64,000 nucleotides of DNA from Streptomyces sp. CB01373 (GTDB lineage: Bacteria; Actinomycetota; Actinomycetes; Streptomycetales; Streptomycetaceae). Each line of letters starts with the position of its first letter. The stretch's first letter is position 1. Positions 8,754 through 18,709 of the stretch are shown here, piece by piece. The translations under genes and the position numbers were made by a program. A model generated the notes under the pieces. It ran no database searches and was not told where the DNA came from. It worked only from the letters and a program-made list of their open reading frames with translations. The stretch covers positions 124,001 through 188,000 of the forward strand of contig NZ_NNBK01000012.1 in assembly GCF_002803075.1 (NCBI RefSeq), written 5' to 3'.

Positions 8754-9647
8754 TCACGGGGAAGGGGCGGTGTACAGGGGCAGGCGGGGGTCGACGGGCT
8801 GTCCGGGCCAGGTGCCGCGGATCCACGTGTGGTCGGGGTGGTCGCAGATCAGCCAGGCGCGCTCGTCGTCCGGGCCGGCCATGACGTTGAGGTAGTACAT
8901 GTGGTGGCCTGGGACGGCCATCGAGGGCCCGTGCCAGCCGTCCGGGATCAGGACCACGTCGCCGCCGCGCACCTCGGCCAGCACGTCCGTCTCCCGGCCG
9001 GGACCGGACGGGGAGACCCGCTGGTAGCCGAGGCCGGGGGTGCCGTCGTGGGCGGCGAACTCGAAGTAGTAGACCTCCTCCAGGACCGACTCCTCGCCCG
9101 GCCGGTGCTCGTCGTGCTTGTGCGGCGGGAAGGAGGACCAGTTGCCGCCGGGGGTGATCACCTCCACGGCGATCAGCTTGTCGCATTCAAAGACGCCCGC
9201 CGCGCCGAAGTTGTTGACCTGGCGGGAGCAGTTGCCGGTGCCGCGCAGTTCCACCGGTACGCCGGAGGCCGGACCGTAGCGGGCGGGCAGGCGCCGGGTG
9301 CAGCGGGCGCCGGTGAGCGCGAACCGTCCGCCGCCGGTGGACGAGACGGTCGCGCGGGCGTCGCGCGGTACGTACGCGAAGTCGCTCACGCCGCTGAACA
9401 CGCTGTCCCGGCCGGTGAGCTGGAACGTGTCACTGCCGAGGTCGCCGTCGGTCACGACCGTGCAGCCACCGGCGAGCGGCAGCACGATCCACTCGCTGTC
9501 GCCGGTGTCGAAGGTCTGCGAGCCGCCCGGCGGCAGTTCCAGGACGCGCAGACTGGAGTGGCCCCAGCCGGCGGACTCCGGGCTCACGTCCACCATGTAG
9601 GGCCCATCGGCGGCCTTTCCGGCGGGGAGGTGATACGGGCTGGTCAC
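8754..9647 (-). CDS. iolB: 5-deoxy-glucuronate isomerase
   Basis: A 297-residue cupin-fold isomerase converting 5-deoxyglucuronate to 2-deoxy-5-keto-gluconate. The family hallmarks are the metal-binding block HKHDEHRPGEESVLEEVYYF and a second His-containing region, GWHGPSMAVPGHHMYYLNVM. The length is standard. The ATG at 9647 has an upstream AGGAGG. It is 76 bp from the aldolase gene and 7 bp from iolD in the same operon. Confidence 0.96.
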   Translation of the reverse strand: MTSPYHLPAGKAADGPYMVDVSPESAGWGHSSLRVLELPPGGSQTFDTGDSEWIVLPLAGGCTVVTDGDLGSDTFQLTGRDSVFSGVSDFAYVPRDARATVSSTGGGRFALTGARCTRRLPARYGPASGVPVELRGTGNCSRQVNNFGAAGVFECDKLIAVEVITPGGNWSSFPPHKHDEHRPGEESVLEEVYYFEFAAHDGTPGLGYQRVSPSGPGRETDVLAEVRGGDVVLIPDGWHGPSMAVPGHHMYYLNVMAGPDDERAWLICDHPDHTWIRGTWPGQPVDPRLPLYTAPSP

Positions 9648-9723
9648 GAAATGCCTCCTTGTCGCGGCTGGAGCGCGGCGGGTTACGGACGAGAAGGGGC
9701 GGGACCGCTTCGGAAGGTACCCG

Positions 9724-10602
9724 TCACAGCAGGCTCACCGCCGTGTCGACCGCGTCCTCCACACTGCCCGTGGCCGGGTACAGCAGCGACCGGCCGACGA
9801 CCATGCCCTGCACGGTGGGGAGCCTGAGCGCCTTGCGCCAGCGCTCGTAGGCGCCCTCCTGGTCGTCGCCGATCTCGCCGCCGAGCAGCACGGCCGGGAG
9901 CGTGGAGGTCCGCAGGACCTCGGCCATGTCGTCCGGGTCCTCGGTGACGGGCAGTTTCAGCCAGGTGTAGGCGGAGGTGCCGCCCAGGCCGGACGCTATG
10001 GCGATGGAACGGGTGACGGCCTCGGCGGACAGGTCGTTGGCGACCCTGCCGCCGGAGCGGCGCGCGATGAACGGCTCCACGAAGACGGGCAGGCGCAGCT
10101 CCGCCATCTCGTCGACGGCCCGCGCGGTGGACTCCATGGTGCTCAGTGAGCCGGGGTCGTCGTAGTCGATGCGCAGCAGCAGCTTGCCCGCGTCGAAGCG
10201 GAACCGGGCGATGTCGCGGGGACGGTGTCCGGTGAAGCGGTCGTCCATCTCGAAGGAGGCGCCGGACAGGCCGCCGCGGTTCATCGAGCCCATGACGACC
10301 TTGCTGTCGAGCACCCCGAGCAGCAGCAGGTCCTCCAGGACGTCGGCGGTGGCGAGTACCCCGTCGACGCCGGGCCGCGACAGCGCGACGCACAGGCGTT
10401 CGAGCAGTTCGGCCCGGTTGGCCATGGCGAGTTGGCGGCCGCCGACGCCGAGCGCTCCGCGCGCGGGGTGGTCGGCGGCCACGATCATCAGCCGGCCGCT
10501 GTCGCCGAGCAGCGGGCGGCGCACCCGGCGCGCGGCGGCCTCCGCGACGGCCTCGGGGTGCCGGGCGCGGACCGCGGTCAGGTCGGGGATGCTGAGGCTC
10601 AA
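9724..10602 (-). CDS. Cgl0159-type (beta/alpha)8 aldolase of inositol catabolism
   Basis: About 292 residues of a class I aldolase-like TIM barrel (DeoC/FbaB superfamily) seen in actinobacterial inositol clusters. Motifs include RLMIVAADHPARGALGVG near the N-terminus, DGVLATADVLEDLLLLG, and a late TSAYTWLKLP that carries a candidate Schiff-base Lys. In pathway terms it probably cleaves 2-deoxy-5-keto-gluconate 6-phosphate, the job of IolJ elsewhere; this is inference from context. I prefer the TTG at 10602 (reading MSLSIPDL), because the ATG at 10656 would overlap iolC by about 40 bp and add residues unlike the family. That start choice is uncertain. Confidence 0.8.
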   Translation of the reverse strand: MSLSIPDLTAVRARHPEAVAEAAARRVRRPLLGDSGRLMIVAADHPARGALGVGGRQLAMANRAELLERLCVALSRPGVDGVLATADVLEDLLLLGVLDSKVVMGSMNRGGLSGASFEMDDRFTGHRPRDIARFRFDAGKLLLRIDYDDPGSLSTMESTARAVDEMAELRLPVFVEPFIARRSGGRVANDLSAEAVTRSIAIASGLGGTSAYTWLKLPVTEDPDDMAEVLRTSTLPAVLLGGEIGDDQEGAYERWRKALRLPTVQGMVVGRSLLYPATGSVEDAVDTAVSLL

Positions 10603-10615
10603 GAGGAGGCTCCGT

Positions 10616-11596
10616 TCAGGCAGTGGCTCGCGCGAGGAGGTCGTCGACCTCCGCACGGGTGGGCATCGCGGAGGAGCAGGCGAGGCGGGAGGCGACGAGG
10701 GCGCCGGCCGCGTTGGCGTACCGCATGGTCGTCGTCAGGTCCCAGCCGGACAGCAGTCCGTGGCAGAGCGAGCCGCCGAACGCGTCGCCCGCGCCGAGGC
10801 CGTTGACGACCTCGACGGGTACCGGCGGGACCTCGGCCCGGCCGCCGTCCCGGTGCACCGCGAGGACACCCTTGGGGCCCTGCTTGACGACGGCCAGTTC
10901 CACACCGGCCGCGAGCAGCGCCTCGGCGCACGCCTCCGGCTCGCGTACGCCGGTGGCGATCTCGCACTCGTCGACGTTGCCGACCGCCACCGTGGCGTGC
11001 CGCAGTGCCTCGGCGTAATACCGGCGGGCCTGGACGGGATCCGGCCAGAACATGGGGCGCCAGTCGAGGTCGAAGACGGTGGTGCCCGCCTTGTCGCGCG
11101 CGGCCAGGGCGGCGAGCGTGGCGGAGCGGCTCGGCTCCTCGCTCAGACCGGTGCCGGTGACCCAGAAGATCCGGGCCGCGCGGATGGCCGGGAGGTCCAG
11201 TTCGCCGGTGTGGATCTCCAGGTCGGGGGCCTTGGGGCGGCGGTAGAAGTACAGGGGGAAGTCGTCCGGCGGGAAGATCTCGCAGAAGGTCACCGGGGTC
11301 GGGTACGCGGCGACCGGCGTGACCCAGCGGTCGTCGACGCCGAAGCCCGTCAGCGCCTCGTGCAGATACGCGCCGAACGGGTCGTCGCCGGTGCGGGTGA
11401 TCACCGCGGTGGAGCGGCCGAGCCGGGCCGCGGCGACGGCCACGTTGGCCGCGGAACCGCCGAGGTACTTGCCGAAGGTCTCCACGCGCGCCAGGGGTAC
11501 GCCGGACTGCAGGGGGTAGAGATCGACTCCGATGCGTCCCATGGTGATCAGGTCGAAGGCCTGGGCGGACTCAGCGGACTCAACGGGCTCTGCCAT
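10616..11596 (-). CDS. iolC: 5-dehydro-2-deoxygluconokinase
   Basis: A 326-residue PfkB/ribokinase-family sugar kinase. The N-terminal signature LGGSAANVAVAAARLGR and the C-terminal catalytic block VNGLGAGDAFGGSLCHGLL, with its catalytic Asp, are both intact. It should phosphorylate 2-deoxy-5-keto-gluconate. It is the first gene of the leftward operon. I chose the ATG at 11596; the frame extends upstream into the promoter region at 11597-11713. Confidence 0.94.
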   Translation of the reverse strand: MAEPVESAESAQAFDLITMGRIGVDLYPLQSGVPLARVETFGKYLGGSAANVAVAAARLGRSTAVITRTGDDPFGAYLHEALTGFGVDDRWVTPVAAYPTPVTFCEIFPPDDFPLYFYRRPKAPDLEIHTGELDLPAIRAARIFWVTGTGLSEEPSRSATLAALAARDKAGTTVFDLDWRPMFWPDPVQARRYYAEALRHATVAVGNVDECEIATGVREPEACAEALLAAGVELAVVKQGPKGVLAVHRDGGRAEVPPVPVEVVNGLGAGDAFGGSLCHGLLSGWDLTTTMRYANAAGALVASRLACSSAMPTRAEVDDLLARATA

Positions 11597-11885
11597 GCGC
11601 GACGCTCCTCGAGCTGGGCTGGGGTGCGGATCCCGGGGGCCCCTGTGACGGGGGACGCGGAGCCCGGGCCTGCCGCCCTCCCAGATGTAGGACCCGGAGG
11701 GCCGCACTGTCAAGACTTTGTTCTTACATTCGGACTAGGTCGTAGAACAGATGTCTTGACAAAGTATTGACAGCGCGCCCGCCACGGGATTGGATCCGGT
11801 CCCAACGCCGGACTTCCCCCGGGTTTCCAAGAGTTCCCAGAGTTCGACCCGAGCTTTTCCCCAGCCACAGTGAGGTGCAGGAAAG
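11597..11885. promoter_or_regulatory. Divergent iol promoter region with inverted repeat
   Basis: This 289-bp spacer separates the two iol operons. Inside a locally AT-rich patch, TGTCAAGAC (11708-11716) is mirrored exactly by GTCTTGACA (11753-11761), with an inner pair GTTCT/AGAAC, forming a 54-bp two-arm palindrome. TTGACA-like hexamers occur in the right arm and just beyond it (TATTGACAG). The symmetry between divergent operons fits an operator for the GntR regulator at 6014. No gene is visible in the spacer. Confidence 0.6.
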
Positions 11886-12905
11886 ATGGACCGCTCTTCT
11901 CGCCGCTTCCGCGGAGTCGCCCCCCTTGTGGCCGTGACCGCGGTGGCGGCCCTGGCCCTCGCCGGCTGCTCCAGCAGCTCGGGCGGAAAGCAGGCCGAGG
12001 ACGGCGGGGACGGCGGCAGCGGCGCGGGCAAGGCCGACACGCCCCGGATGACGGTCGCCCTGGTCACCCACCAGGCGCCCGGTGACACCTTCTGGGACAT
12101 CGTCCGCAAGGGCGCGGAGGCGGCCGCCGCCAAGGACAACATCAAGCTCGTCTACTCCGCCGACCCGAGCGCCGGAAGCCAGGCCAACCTCGTCCAGAAC
12201 GCGATCGACCAGAAGGTCGACGGCATCGCCGTCACCCTCGCCAAGCCGGACGCGATGCGGGGCGTGCTGGCCAAGGCCGAGCAGGCCGGCATACCCGTGG
12301 TCGGACTCAACTCCGGCCTGAACGACTGGAAGAAGCTCAACCTGCTGGAGTTCTTCGGCCAGGACGAGTCGGTGGCGGGCGAGGCGTTCGGCAAGAAGCT
12401 GAACGAGGTCGGCGCCAAGAAGGCCGTCTGCGTGATCCATGAGCAGGGCAACGTCGGCCTGACCCAGCGCTGCGACGGCGTGAAGAAGACCTTCCAGGGC
12501 TCCATCGAGAACCTCTACGTCAACGGCGCGGACATGCCGTCGGTGAAGTCCACCATCACCGCCAAGCTCAAGCAGAGCGGCGCCGTCGACCACGTCGTCA
12601 CCCTCGGCGCCCCGATCGCGATGACGGCGGTGCAGTCGGTGGGCGACGCGGGCAGCAGGGCCAAGGTCGCCACCTTCGACCTCAACAAGGAGCTGGCCGG
12701 CTCCGTCAAGAAGGGCGACATCGAGTTCGCCGTCGACCAGCAGCCCTACCTCCAGGGCTATCTGGCCGTGGACGGCCTGTGGCTGTACAAGAACAACGGC
12801 AACTACAGCGGCGGTGGTGAGCAGCCGGTGCTGACCGGACCGGCCTTCGTCGACAAGTCCAACGTGGAGCAGATCGCGGGGTTCGCCGCGAAGGGCACCC
12901 GGTGA
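11886..12905 (+). CDS. Sugar (inositol) ABC transporter substrate-binding lipoprotein
   Basis: A 339-residue periplasmic-binding-protein-like lipoprotein (Peripla_BP_4/RbsB group). The signal peptide (about 1-24) ends in the lipobox LALAGC, followed by a Ser/Gly linker. The mature part starts MTVALVTHQAPGDTFWDIV, typical of ribose/inositol binders, and continues DGIAVTLAKPDAM. It is the first gene of the rightward operon and overlaps the permease start by GTGA. Linkage to the iol enzymes makes myo-inositol the likely ligand (inference). Confidence 0.92.
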   Translation: MDRSSRRFRGVAPLVAVTAVAALALAGCSSSSGGKQAEDGGDGGSGAGKADTPRMTVALVTHQAPGDTFWDIVRKGAEAAAAKDNIKLVYSADPSAGSQANLVQNAIDQKVDGIAVTLAKPDAMRGVLAKAEQAGIPVVGLNSGLNDWKKLNLLEFFGQDESVAGEAFGKKLNEVGAKKAVCVIHEQGNVGLTQRCDGVKKTFQGSIENLYVNGADMPSVKSTITAKLKQSGAVDHVVTLGAPIAMTAVQSVGDAGSRAKVATFDLNKELAGSVKKGDIEFAVDQQPYLQGYLAVDGLWLYKNNGNYSGGGEQPVLTGPAFVDKSNVEQIAGFAAKGTR

Positions 12906-13981
12906 GTGACATGACCCCTCAGGCCGCGCCGGCGGTGAGCGCACCGCCGGCTCCCGGCTCCCGGCAGACCGACGGCCGCACCGTACGGCGCCCGCTGGCG
13001 CTGCGGCTGCTGGCCCGCCCGGAGGTCGGGGTCTTCCTCGGCGCCGTCGCCGTGCTCGTGTTCTTCCTCGTCGCCGCGCCCTCGGTCCGCCAGGGTGGCT
13101 CCATGGCGACGGTCCTGTACCAGTCGTCGACCATCGGCATCATGGCCCTGCCGGTGGCCCTGCTGATGATCGGCGGGGAGTTCGACCTCTCCTCCGGTGT
13201 CGCCGTGATCACCTCGGCGCTCACCGCGAGCATGCTCAGCTACCAGCTCACCATGAACGTGTGGGCGGGAGTGATCGTCGCCCTGGCGGTGTCCCTGGGC
13301 GTCGGCGCCTTCAACGGCTGGCTGCTGGTCAAGACCGGCCTGCCGAGCTTCCTGGTCACCCTCGGCACCTTCCTGATCCTCCAGGGAGTCAACCTCGCCG
13401 TCACCAAACTGGTCACCGGCAACGTGGCCACCGACGACATCAGCAACATGGACGGCTTCGAGCAGGCCAAGGCCGTCTTCGCCTCGTCCTTCGACGTCGG
13501 CGGCGTCCAGGTGAAGATCACCGTGGTGTGGTGGCTGGTCTTCGCCGCACTGGCCACCTGGGTCCTGCTGCGCACCAAGTACGGCAACTGGATCTTCGCG
13601 GTCGGCGGCAACAAGGACAGTGCCCGCGCGGTCGGCGTGCCCGTCACCTTCACCAAGATCACCCTGTTCATGCTGGTCGGCTTCGGCGCCTGGTTCGCGG
13701 GCATGCACCAGCTGTTCTCGTTCAACACCGTGCAGTCCGGCGAGGGCGTCGGCCAGGAGCTCATCTACATCGCCGCCGCCGTGATCGGCGGCTGCCTGCT
13801 CACCGGCGGCTACGGCTCCGCCGTCGGCCCCGTCTTCGGCGCCTTCATGTTCGGCATGGTGAACCAGGGCATCGTCTACGCGGGCTGGAACCCCGACTGG
13901 TTCAAGGCCTTCCTCGGCGTGATGCTGCTCGGCGCCGTCCTCATCAATCTGTGGGTCCGGCGTACGGCGACCCGGAGGTGA
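12902..13981 (+). CDS. Sugar (inositol) ABC transporter permease
   Basis: A 359-residue RbsC-type integral membrane permease with about 9-10 hydrophobic segments between residues 40 and 355. The characteristic MIGGEFDLSSGV motif lies near residue 90, and a C-terminal GGCLLTGGYGSAVGPVFG loop is visible. Translation is coupled to the upstream binding protein through a GTGA overlap (GTG at 12902); an ATG nine bases later is an alternative. The ATPase gene follows 5 bp after the stop. Confidence 0.93.
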   Translation: MSDMTPQAAPAVSAPPAPGSRQTDGRTVRRPLALRLLARPEVGVFLGAVAVLVFFLVAAPSVRQGGSMATVLYQSSTIGIMALPVALLMIGGEFDLSSGVAVITSALTASMLSYQLTMNVWAGVIVALAVSLGVGAFNGWLLVKTGLPSFLVTLGTFLILQGVNLAVTKLVTGNVATDDISNMDGFEQAKAVFASSFDVGGVQVKITVVWWLVFAALATWVLLRTKYGNWIFAVGGNKDSARAVGVPVTFTKITLFMLVGFGAWFAGMHQLFSFNTVQSGEGVGQELIYIAAAVIGGCLLTGGYGSAVGPVFGAFMFGMVNQGIVYAGWNPDWFKAFLGVMLLGAVLINLWVRRTATRR

Positions 13982-13986
13982 CCGAC

Positions 13987-14904
<918 letters not shown>

Positions 14905-14908
14905 TGAC

Positions 14909-15811
14909 ATGGCCCCCGTGCTGGACCGCATCCGGGTCGGCTCCGCCCCCGACTCCTGGGGTGTCTGGTTCCCCGACGACCCCGCGCAGGTGCCCTGGGA
15001 ACGCTTCCTCGACGAGGTCGCCGAGGCCGGCTACTCCTGGATCGAACTCGGCCCCTACGGCTATCTGCCGACCGACCCGGCCCGGCTCAACGACGAGGTG
15101 GCCAGGCGTGACCTGAAGGTCTCGGCGGGCACCGTCTTCACCGGCCTGCACCGCGGCCCGTCGGTGTGGGAGTCCACCTGGGAACACGTCAGCCAGGTCG
15201 CCGAACTCACCTGGGCCACCGGCGCACGCCACCTCGTCGTCATCCCCTCCTTCTGGCGCGACGACAAGACCGCCGAGATCCTGGAGCCGCCGGAGCTGAC
15301 CGGCGAGCAGTGGACGCACCTGACCCGGGGCATGGAACGGCTCGGCCGCCAGGTCAGGGAGACGTACGGCCTCGACATCGTCGTCCACCCGCACGCCGAC
15401 ACCCACATCGACACCGAGGCCCACGTCGAGCGCTTCCTCGACTCCACCGACTCCGGTCTCGTCAACCTCTGCCTGGACACCGGGCACTACGCCTACTGCG
15501 GCGGCGACAGCGTCAAGCTGATCGAGACCTACGGCGAGCGCATCGGCTACCTGCACCTCAAGCAGGTCGACCCGGAGATCCTCGCCGAGGTGGTGGCGCA
15601 CGAGGTGCCGTTCGGGCCGGCGGTCCAGCGGGGCGTGATGTGCGAGCCGCCGGCCGGAGTACCGGCGCTGGAACCGGTCCTGACGGCCGCGCAGGGACTC
15701 GGCGTGGACCTCTTCGCGATCGTCGAGCAGGACATGTACCCGTGCGAGCCGGACACGCCGCTGCCCATCGCGGTGCGCACACGCCGGTTCCTGCGGTCCT
15801 GCGGCGCCTGA
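14909..15811 (+). CDS. IolE-like sugar phosphate isomerase/epimerase (inosose dehydratase type)
   Basis: A 300-residue AP-endonuclease-2-like TIM barrel. The start, GSAPDSWGVWFPDD, and ELGPYGYLP resemble actinobacterial IolE/IolI proteins. Candidate metal-binding residues occur in VVHPHADTHID, LCLDTGHYAY and the late EQDMYP. In this operon it most likely dehydrates 2-keto-myo-inositol, the step before IolD; an inosose isomerase role is the alternative. The ATG at 14909 is 4 bp after the ATPase stop. Confidence 0.85.
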   Translation: MAPVLDRIRVGSAPDSWGVWFPDDPAQVPWERFLDEVAEAGYSWIELGPYGYLPTDPARLNDEVARRDLKVSAGTVFTGLHRGPSVWESTWEHVSQVAELTWATGARHLVVIPSFWRDDKTAEILEPPELTGEQWTHLTRGMERLGRQVRETYGLDIVVHPHADTHIDTEAHVERFLDSTDSGLVNLCLDTGHYAYCGGDSVKLIETYGERIGYLHLKQVDPEILAEVVAHEVPFGPAVQRGVMCEPPAGVPALEPVLTAAQGLGVDLFAIVEQDMYPCEPDTPLPIAVRTRRFLRSCGA

Positions 15812-15879
15812 CCCCGCCGGGGAAAGGCACCAGGCCCCCTGGAGAGGACGACCTCCGGACGCCGAGGAGAGGTACGACG

Positions 15880-16899
15880 ATGGCCCGGTCATCGACGCTG
15901 AACGTCGCCGTCATCGGCGTGGGCCGCATGGGCGCCGACCATGTGCGCCGGATCCGGGAGGTCGTCAGCGGCGCCCGGGTGAGCGCCGTCGTGGACGCCG
16001 ACGCGGAACGCGCCGAGGCCGTCGCCGCCCGCGCCGGCGGCTGCGCCGCGTACACCGACCCGGCCGCCGCGCTGGCCGCCGCCGACGTCGACGCGGTGCT
16101 CGTGGCCTCTCCGGGCCCGGCCCACGAGGCGGCCCTGCTCGCCGCCCTCGCCCACGACCTGCCCGTCCTGTGCGAGAAGCCCCTCACCCCCGACCCGGCC
16201 TCCGCCCTGCGCGTACTCGACGCCGAGCGGCGGCTCGGCCGGCGGCGCGTCCAGGTGGGCTTCATGCGGCGCTACGACGCCGAGTACCTCCGGCTCGAAC
16301 AGCTCCTGCGGACCGGCCGGCTGGGCCGCCCACTGCTGCTGCACCAGCGCCACCGCAACGTGACCTCCCCGCCCGGCTGGACCAGCGACCTGCTCATCAG
16401 CGACTCGCTCGCGCACGAGGTGGACGCGACCCGCTGGCTGCTCGGCCAGGAGATCACCGCGGTGACCGTCCTGCGTCCCGCCCCGTCCGGCGACGCCCCC
16501 GCCGGCCTCCAGGACCCGCAGTTCGTCGTCCTCGAAACGGACGGCGGCGCCATCGCCGACGTGGAGGTCTTCGTCAACTGCGGCTTCGGCTACCAGGTGC
16601 GTGCCGAGGCCGTCTGCGAGCGCGGCACGGCGCACGTCGGCGACGGCCACGCCATGGTCACCCAGGCGGACGGCCGCTGGGGCGGCACCATCGCCCAGGA
16701 CTACCTCGAACGCTTCGAGGACGCCTACGACCGCGAGGTGCAGACCTGGGTCGACTCCGTCCGCGACGGCACGCCGACCGGCCCCAGCGTCTGGGACGGC
16801 CTCGCCGCGGCCGCGGTCTGCGCGGCGGGCGTCCGCTCCCTGACCGAGGGCGGCCGGGTGGAGGTGGAGCTGCCCGAACGTCCGTCCCTGTACGGATGA
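15880..16899 (+). CDS. iolG: Gfo/Idh/MocA family dehydrogenase, inositol 2-dehydrogenase-like
   Basis: A 339-residue NAD-dependent oxidoreductase. The N-terminal Rossmann motif is VAVIGVGRMGADHV, followed by the family's conserved CEKPLT (about residue 92-97). The catalytic-domain segment DSLAHEVDATRWLLG carries the His of the active site. It should oxidise myo-inositol, or an epimer, to the inosose used by the preceding gene product. It is the last gene of the operon, with a hairpin right after the stop. A second paralogue lies at 21922. Confidence 0.88.
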   Translation: MARSSTLNVAVIGVGRMGADHVRRIREVVSGARVSAVVDADAERAEAVAARAGGCAAYTDPAAALAAADVDAVLVASPGPAHEAALLAALAHDLPVLCEKPLTPDPASALRVLDAERRLGRRRVQVGFMRRYDAEYLRLEQLLRTGRLGRPLLLHQRHRNVTSPPGWTSDLLISDSLAHEVDATRWLLGQEITAVTVLRPAPSGDAPAGLQDPQFVVLETDGGAIADVEVFVNCGFGYQVRAEAVCERGTAHVGDGHAMVTQADGRWGGTIAQDYLERFEDAYDREVQTWVDSVRDGTPTGPSVWDGLAAAAVCAAGVRSLTEGGRVEVELPERPSLYG

Positions 16900-16905
16900 C
16901 ACCCG

Positions 16906-16945
16906 CCGTACGCCCCGCGCGCCGCGCTAGAGTCGGGGCGTACGG
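16906..16945 (+). terminator. Hairpin after iolG
   Basis: CCGTACGCCCC (16906-16916) and GGGGCGTACGG (16935-16945) form a perfect 11-bp stem around an 18-nt loop, starting 6 bp after the iolG stop codon. It probably terminates the importer/iol operon. There is no T tract. Confidence 0.6.
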
Positions 16946-17013
16946 GAAGCACGGAACGTCGCGTTCTGCGTGCCGGTGGCGCAGTGGCGGGCACCTCCTC
17001 GACGGGGAGCGTA

Positions 17014-17619
17014 ATGAGCACAGCGCGTGACCTGATGATCGTCGCCCTGGACGTGGAACCCAGCCGGCCGCCCGAGCGCGGGGACCTCTCCCTGGCGCTG
17101 GCCGGCGCCGAGGCGTACGACCTGCTGCGGGCCGAGCTGCTGGAGCTGGACGGCGACCGGATCGTGCCGCGGCTCCTGCCGCAGGTCGGCGACCCGCTGC
17201 TGGCCGAGGCCGCCACGTCGCTGGTGCGCCAGGTGCCGTACGAGACCCTGGAGGACTGGCTCTGGCGGCGCGGGCGCGGCCTGGCCAGGGTCTATCTGAC
17301 CGCCCTGGAACAAGAGGGCCAGGTCACCTGGGAACGCAGCCGCTGGCTGCCCTTCCGGGGCGGCCGCACGGTCCTCAGCGACACCGGGGCACGGCAGCGC
17401 GCGGCCTACCGCTGGGCGGCCGACGAGCCGGTGCTGCTCACACTCGCGGCGGCCGTCGGCATCCGCGACGAGATGACCGCGGCGGAGCCGGGCATCACCG
17501 ACGACGCCGTCCTCACCGTCCTCGCCGCCGTCCACGACGCGGTGATGGAACTGGAGGCCGTCCGCCAGCGCCGAGCCATCGAGGACGCGGCCTTCGCCAA
17601 CGTCTGGCGCGGCGCGTAG
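17014..17619 (+). CDS. GPP34 (GOLPH3-like) family protein
   Basis: A 201-residue protein of the GPP34 family; the eukaryotic members bind PI4P at the Golgi, while the role of the many Streptomyces copies is unsettled. Visible family features are the N-terminal ARDLMIVALD, alternating helices with LLRAELLELDG, and a C-terminal helix pair ending AIEDAAFANVW. The ATG at 17014 has GGGGAG seven bases upstream; the upstream in-frame ATG at 16984 lacks one. It is monocistronic, followed by a large repeat region. Confidence 0.85.
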   Translation: MSTARDLMIVALDVEPSRPPERGDLSLALAGAEAYDLLRAELLELDGDRIVPRLLPQVGDPLLAEAATSLVRQVPYETLEDWLWRRGRGLARVYLTALEQEGQVTWERSRWLPFRGGRTVLSDTGARQRAAYRWAADEPVLLTLAAAVGIRDEMTAAEPGITDDAVLTVLAAVHDAVMELEAVRQRRAIEDAAFANVWRGA

Positions 17620-17636
17620 CCCACCGCCACCGGTCG

Positions 17637-18600
17637 GTGCCTCGCCCCGTCACTCGCAGACCGTCACCGTGCCGTGCCGCCGACGCGCGGTGCCGTGTCC
17701 GGTCGCCCGCAGGGTGGTGTCCCGCGGCGTTCCGCTGGGCGGTGCCTCGCCCGTCACTCGCAGACCGCCACCGCGCCGTGCCGCCGACGTGCGGTGTCGT
17801 GTCCGGTCGCCCGCAGGGTGGTGGCCCGTCGTGTCGTCGGCAGGCGCTGTTGCGCCCGGTCGTCCGAAGGGCGGTGTCCCGCGGCGACCGGACGCCCGCA
17901 GGGCGGTGTCGCGCCGCCTCGCTGGCAGGCGCTGTCGCGTCGGTCCTCCGAAGGGCGGTGTCCCACGGCGTCCCGCAGGGCGGTGTCTCGCCTGTCGTCC
18001 GCAGATCGTCACCGTGCCGTGCCGCTGATGCGCGGTGCCGTGTCCGGTCGCCCACCGGGTGGTGTCGCGTCGTGTTGCCGGCAGGCGTTGTCGCGTCCGG
18101 ACGCCCGCAGGGCGGTGTCGCGCCGCCTCGCTGGCAGGCGCTGTCGCGTCGGTCCTCCGAAGGGCGGTGTCCCACGGCGTCCCGCAGGGCGGTGTCTCGC
18201 CTGTCGTCCGCAGATCGTCACCGTGCCGTGCCGCTGATGCGCGGTGCCGTGTCCGGTCGCCCACCGGGTGGTGTCGCGTCGTGTTGCCGGCAGGCGTTGT
18301 CGCGTCCGGACGCCCGCAGGGCGGTGTCGCGCCGCCTCGCTGGCAGGCGCTGTCGCGTCGGTCCTCCGAAGGGCGGTGTCCCACGGCGTCCCGCAGGGCG
18401 GTGTCTCGCCTGTCGTCCGCAGATCGTCACCGTGCCGTGCCGCTGATGCGCGGTGCCGTGTCCGGTCGCCCACCGGGTGGTGTCGCGTCGTGTTGCCGGC
18501 AGGCGTTGTCGCGCCCGGGCGCCCGCAGGGCGGTGTCCCGCCGCGTCCCCGTAGGGCGGTGCCGTGTCCCGGCGTCGACAGGCGGGGGCGCGTCGGCGCT
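17637..18600. repeat. GC-rich tandem repeat region with three 209-bp units
   Basis: About 1 kb of non-coding-looking sequence built from variants of a short word (GCAGGGCGGTGTC with GTGCCGTGCCG and TCGTCCGCAG spacers) recurring every 35-50 bp. Within it a 209-bp unit repeats three times in tandem, at about 17888-18096, 18097-18305 and 18306-18514; the anchor GCAGATCGTCACCG sits at 18001, 18210 and 18419. The copies look identical apart from the degrading end of the third. Open frames cross it in several registers, but all are low-complexity products of the repeat, so I call no gene here. Confidence 0.85.
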
Positions 18601-18709
18601 TTTAAGCTGAGGGGCGGCGTGGGTCGCCGTGGAAGTGAGGGCGGTGTCCCTCGTCCCCCGCTCGTCCGGGACGGCCGCGGGCCCGTTCCCAGGCGCTTGG
18701 AGTCGGCGC

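Noticed and set aside
17888..18515. CRISPR array
   Set aside because: Units are 209 bp and nearly identical throughout, with no short constant repeats separated by unique spacers and no cas genes.
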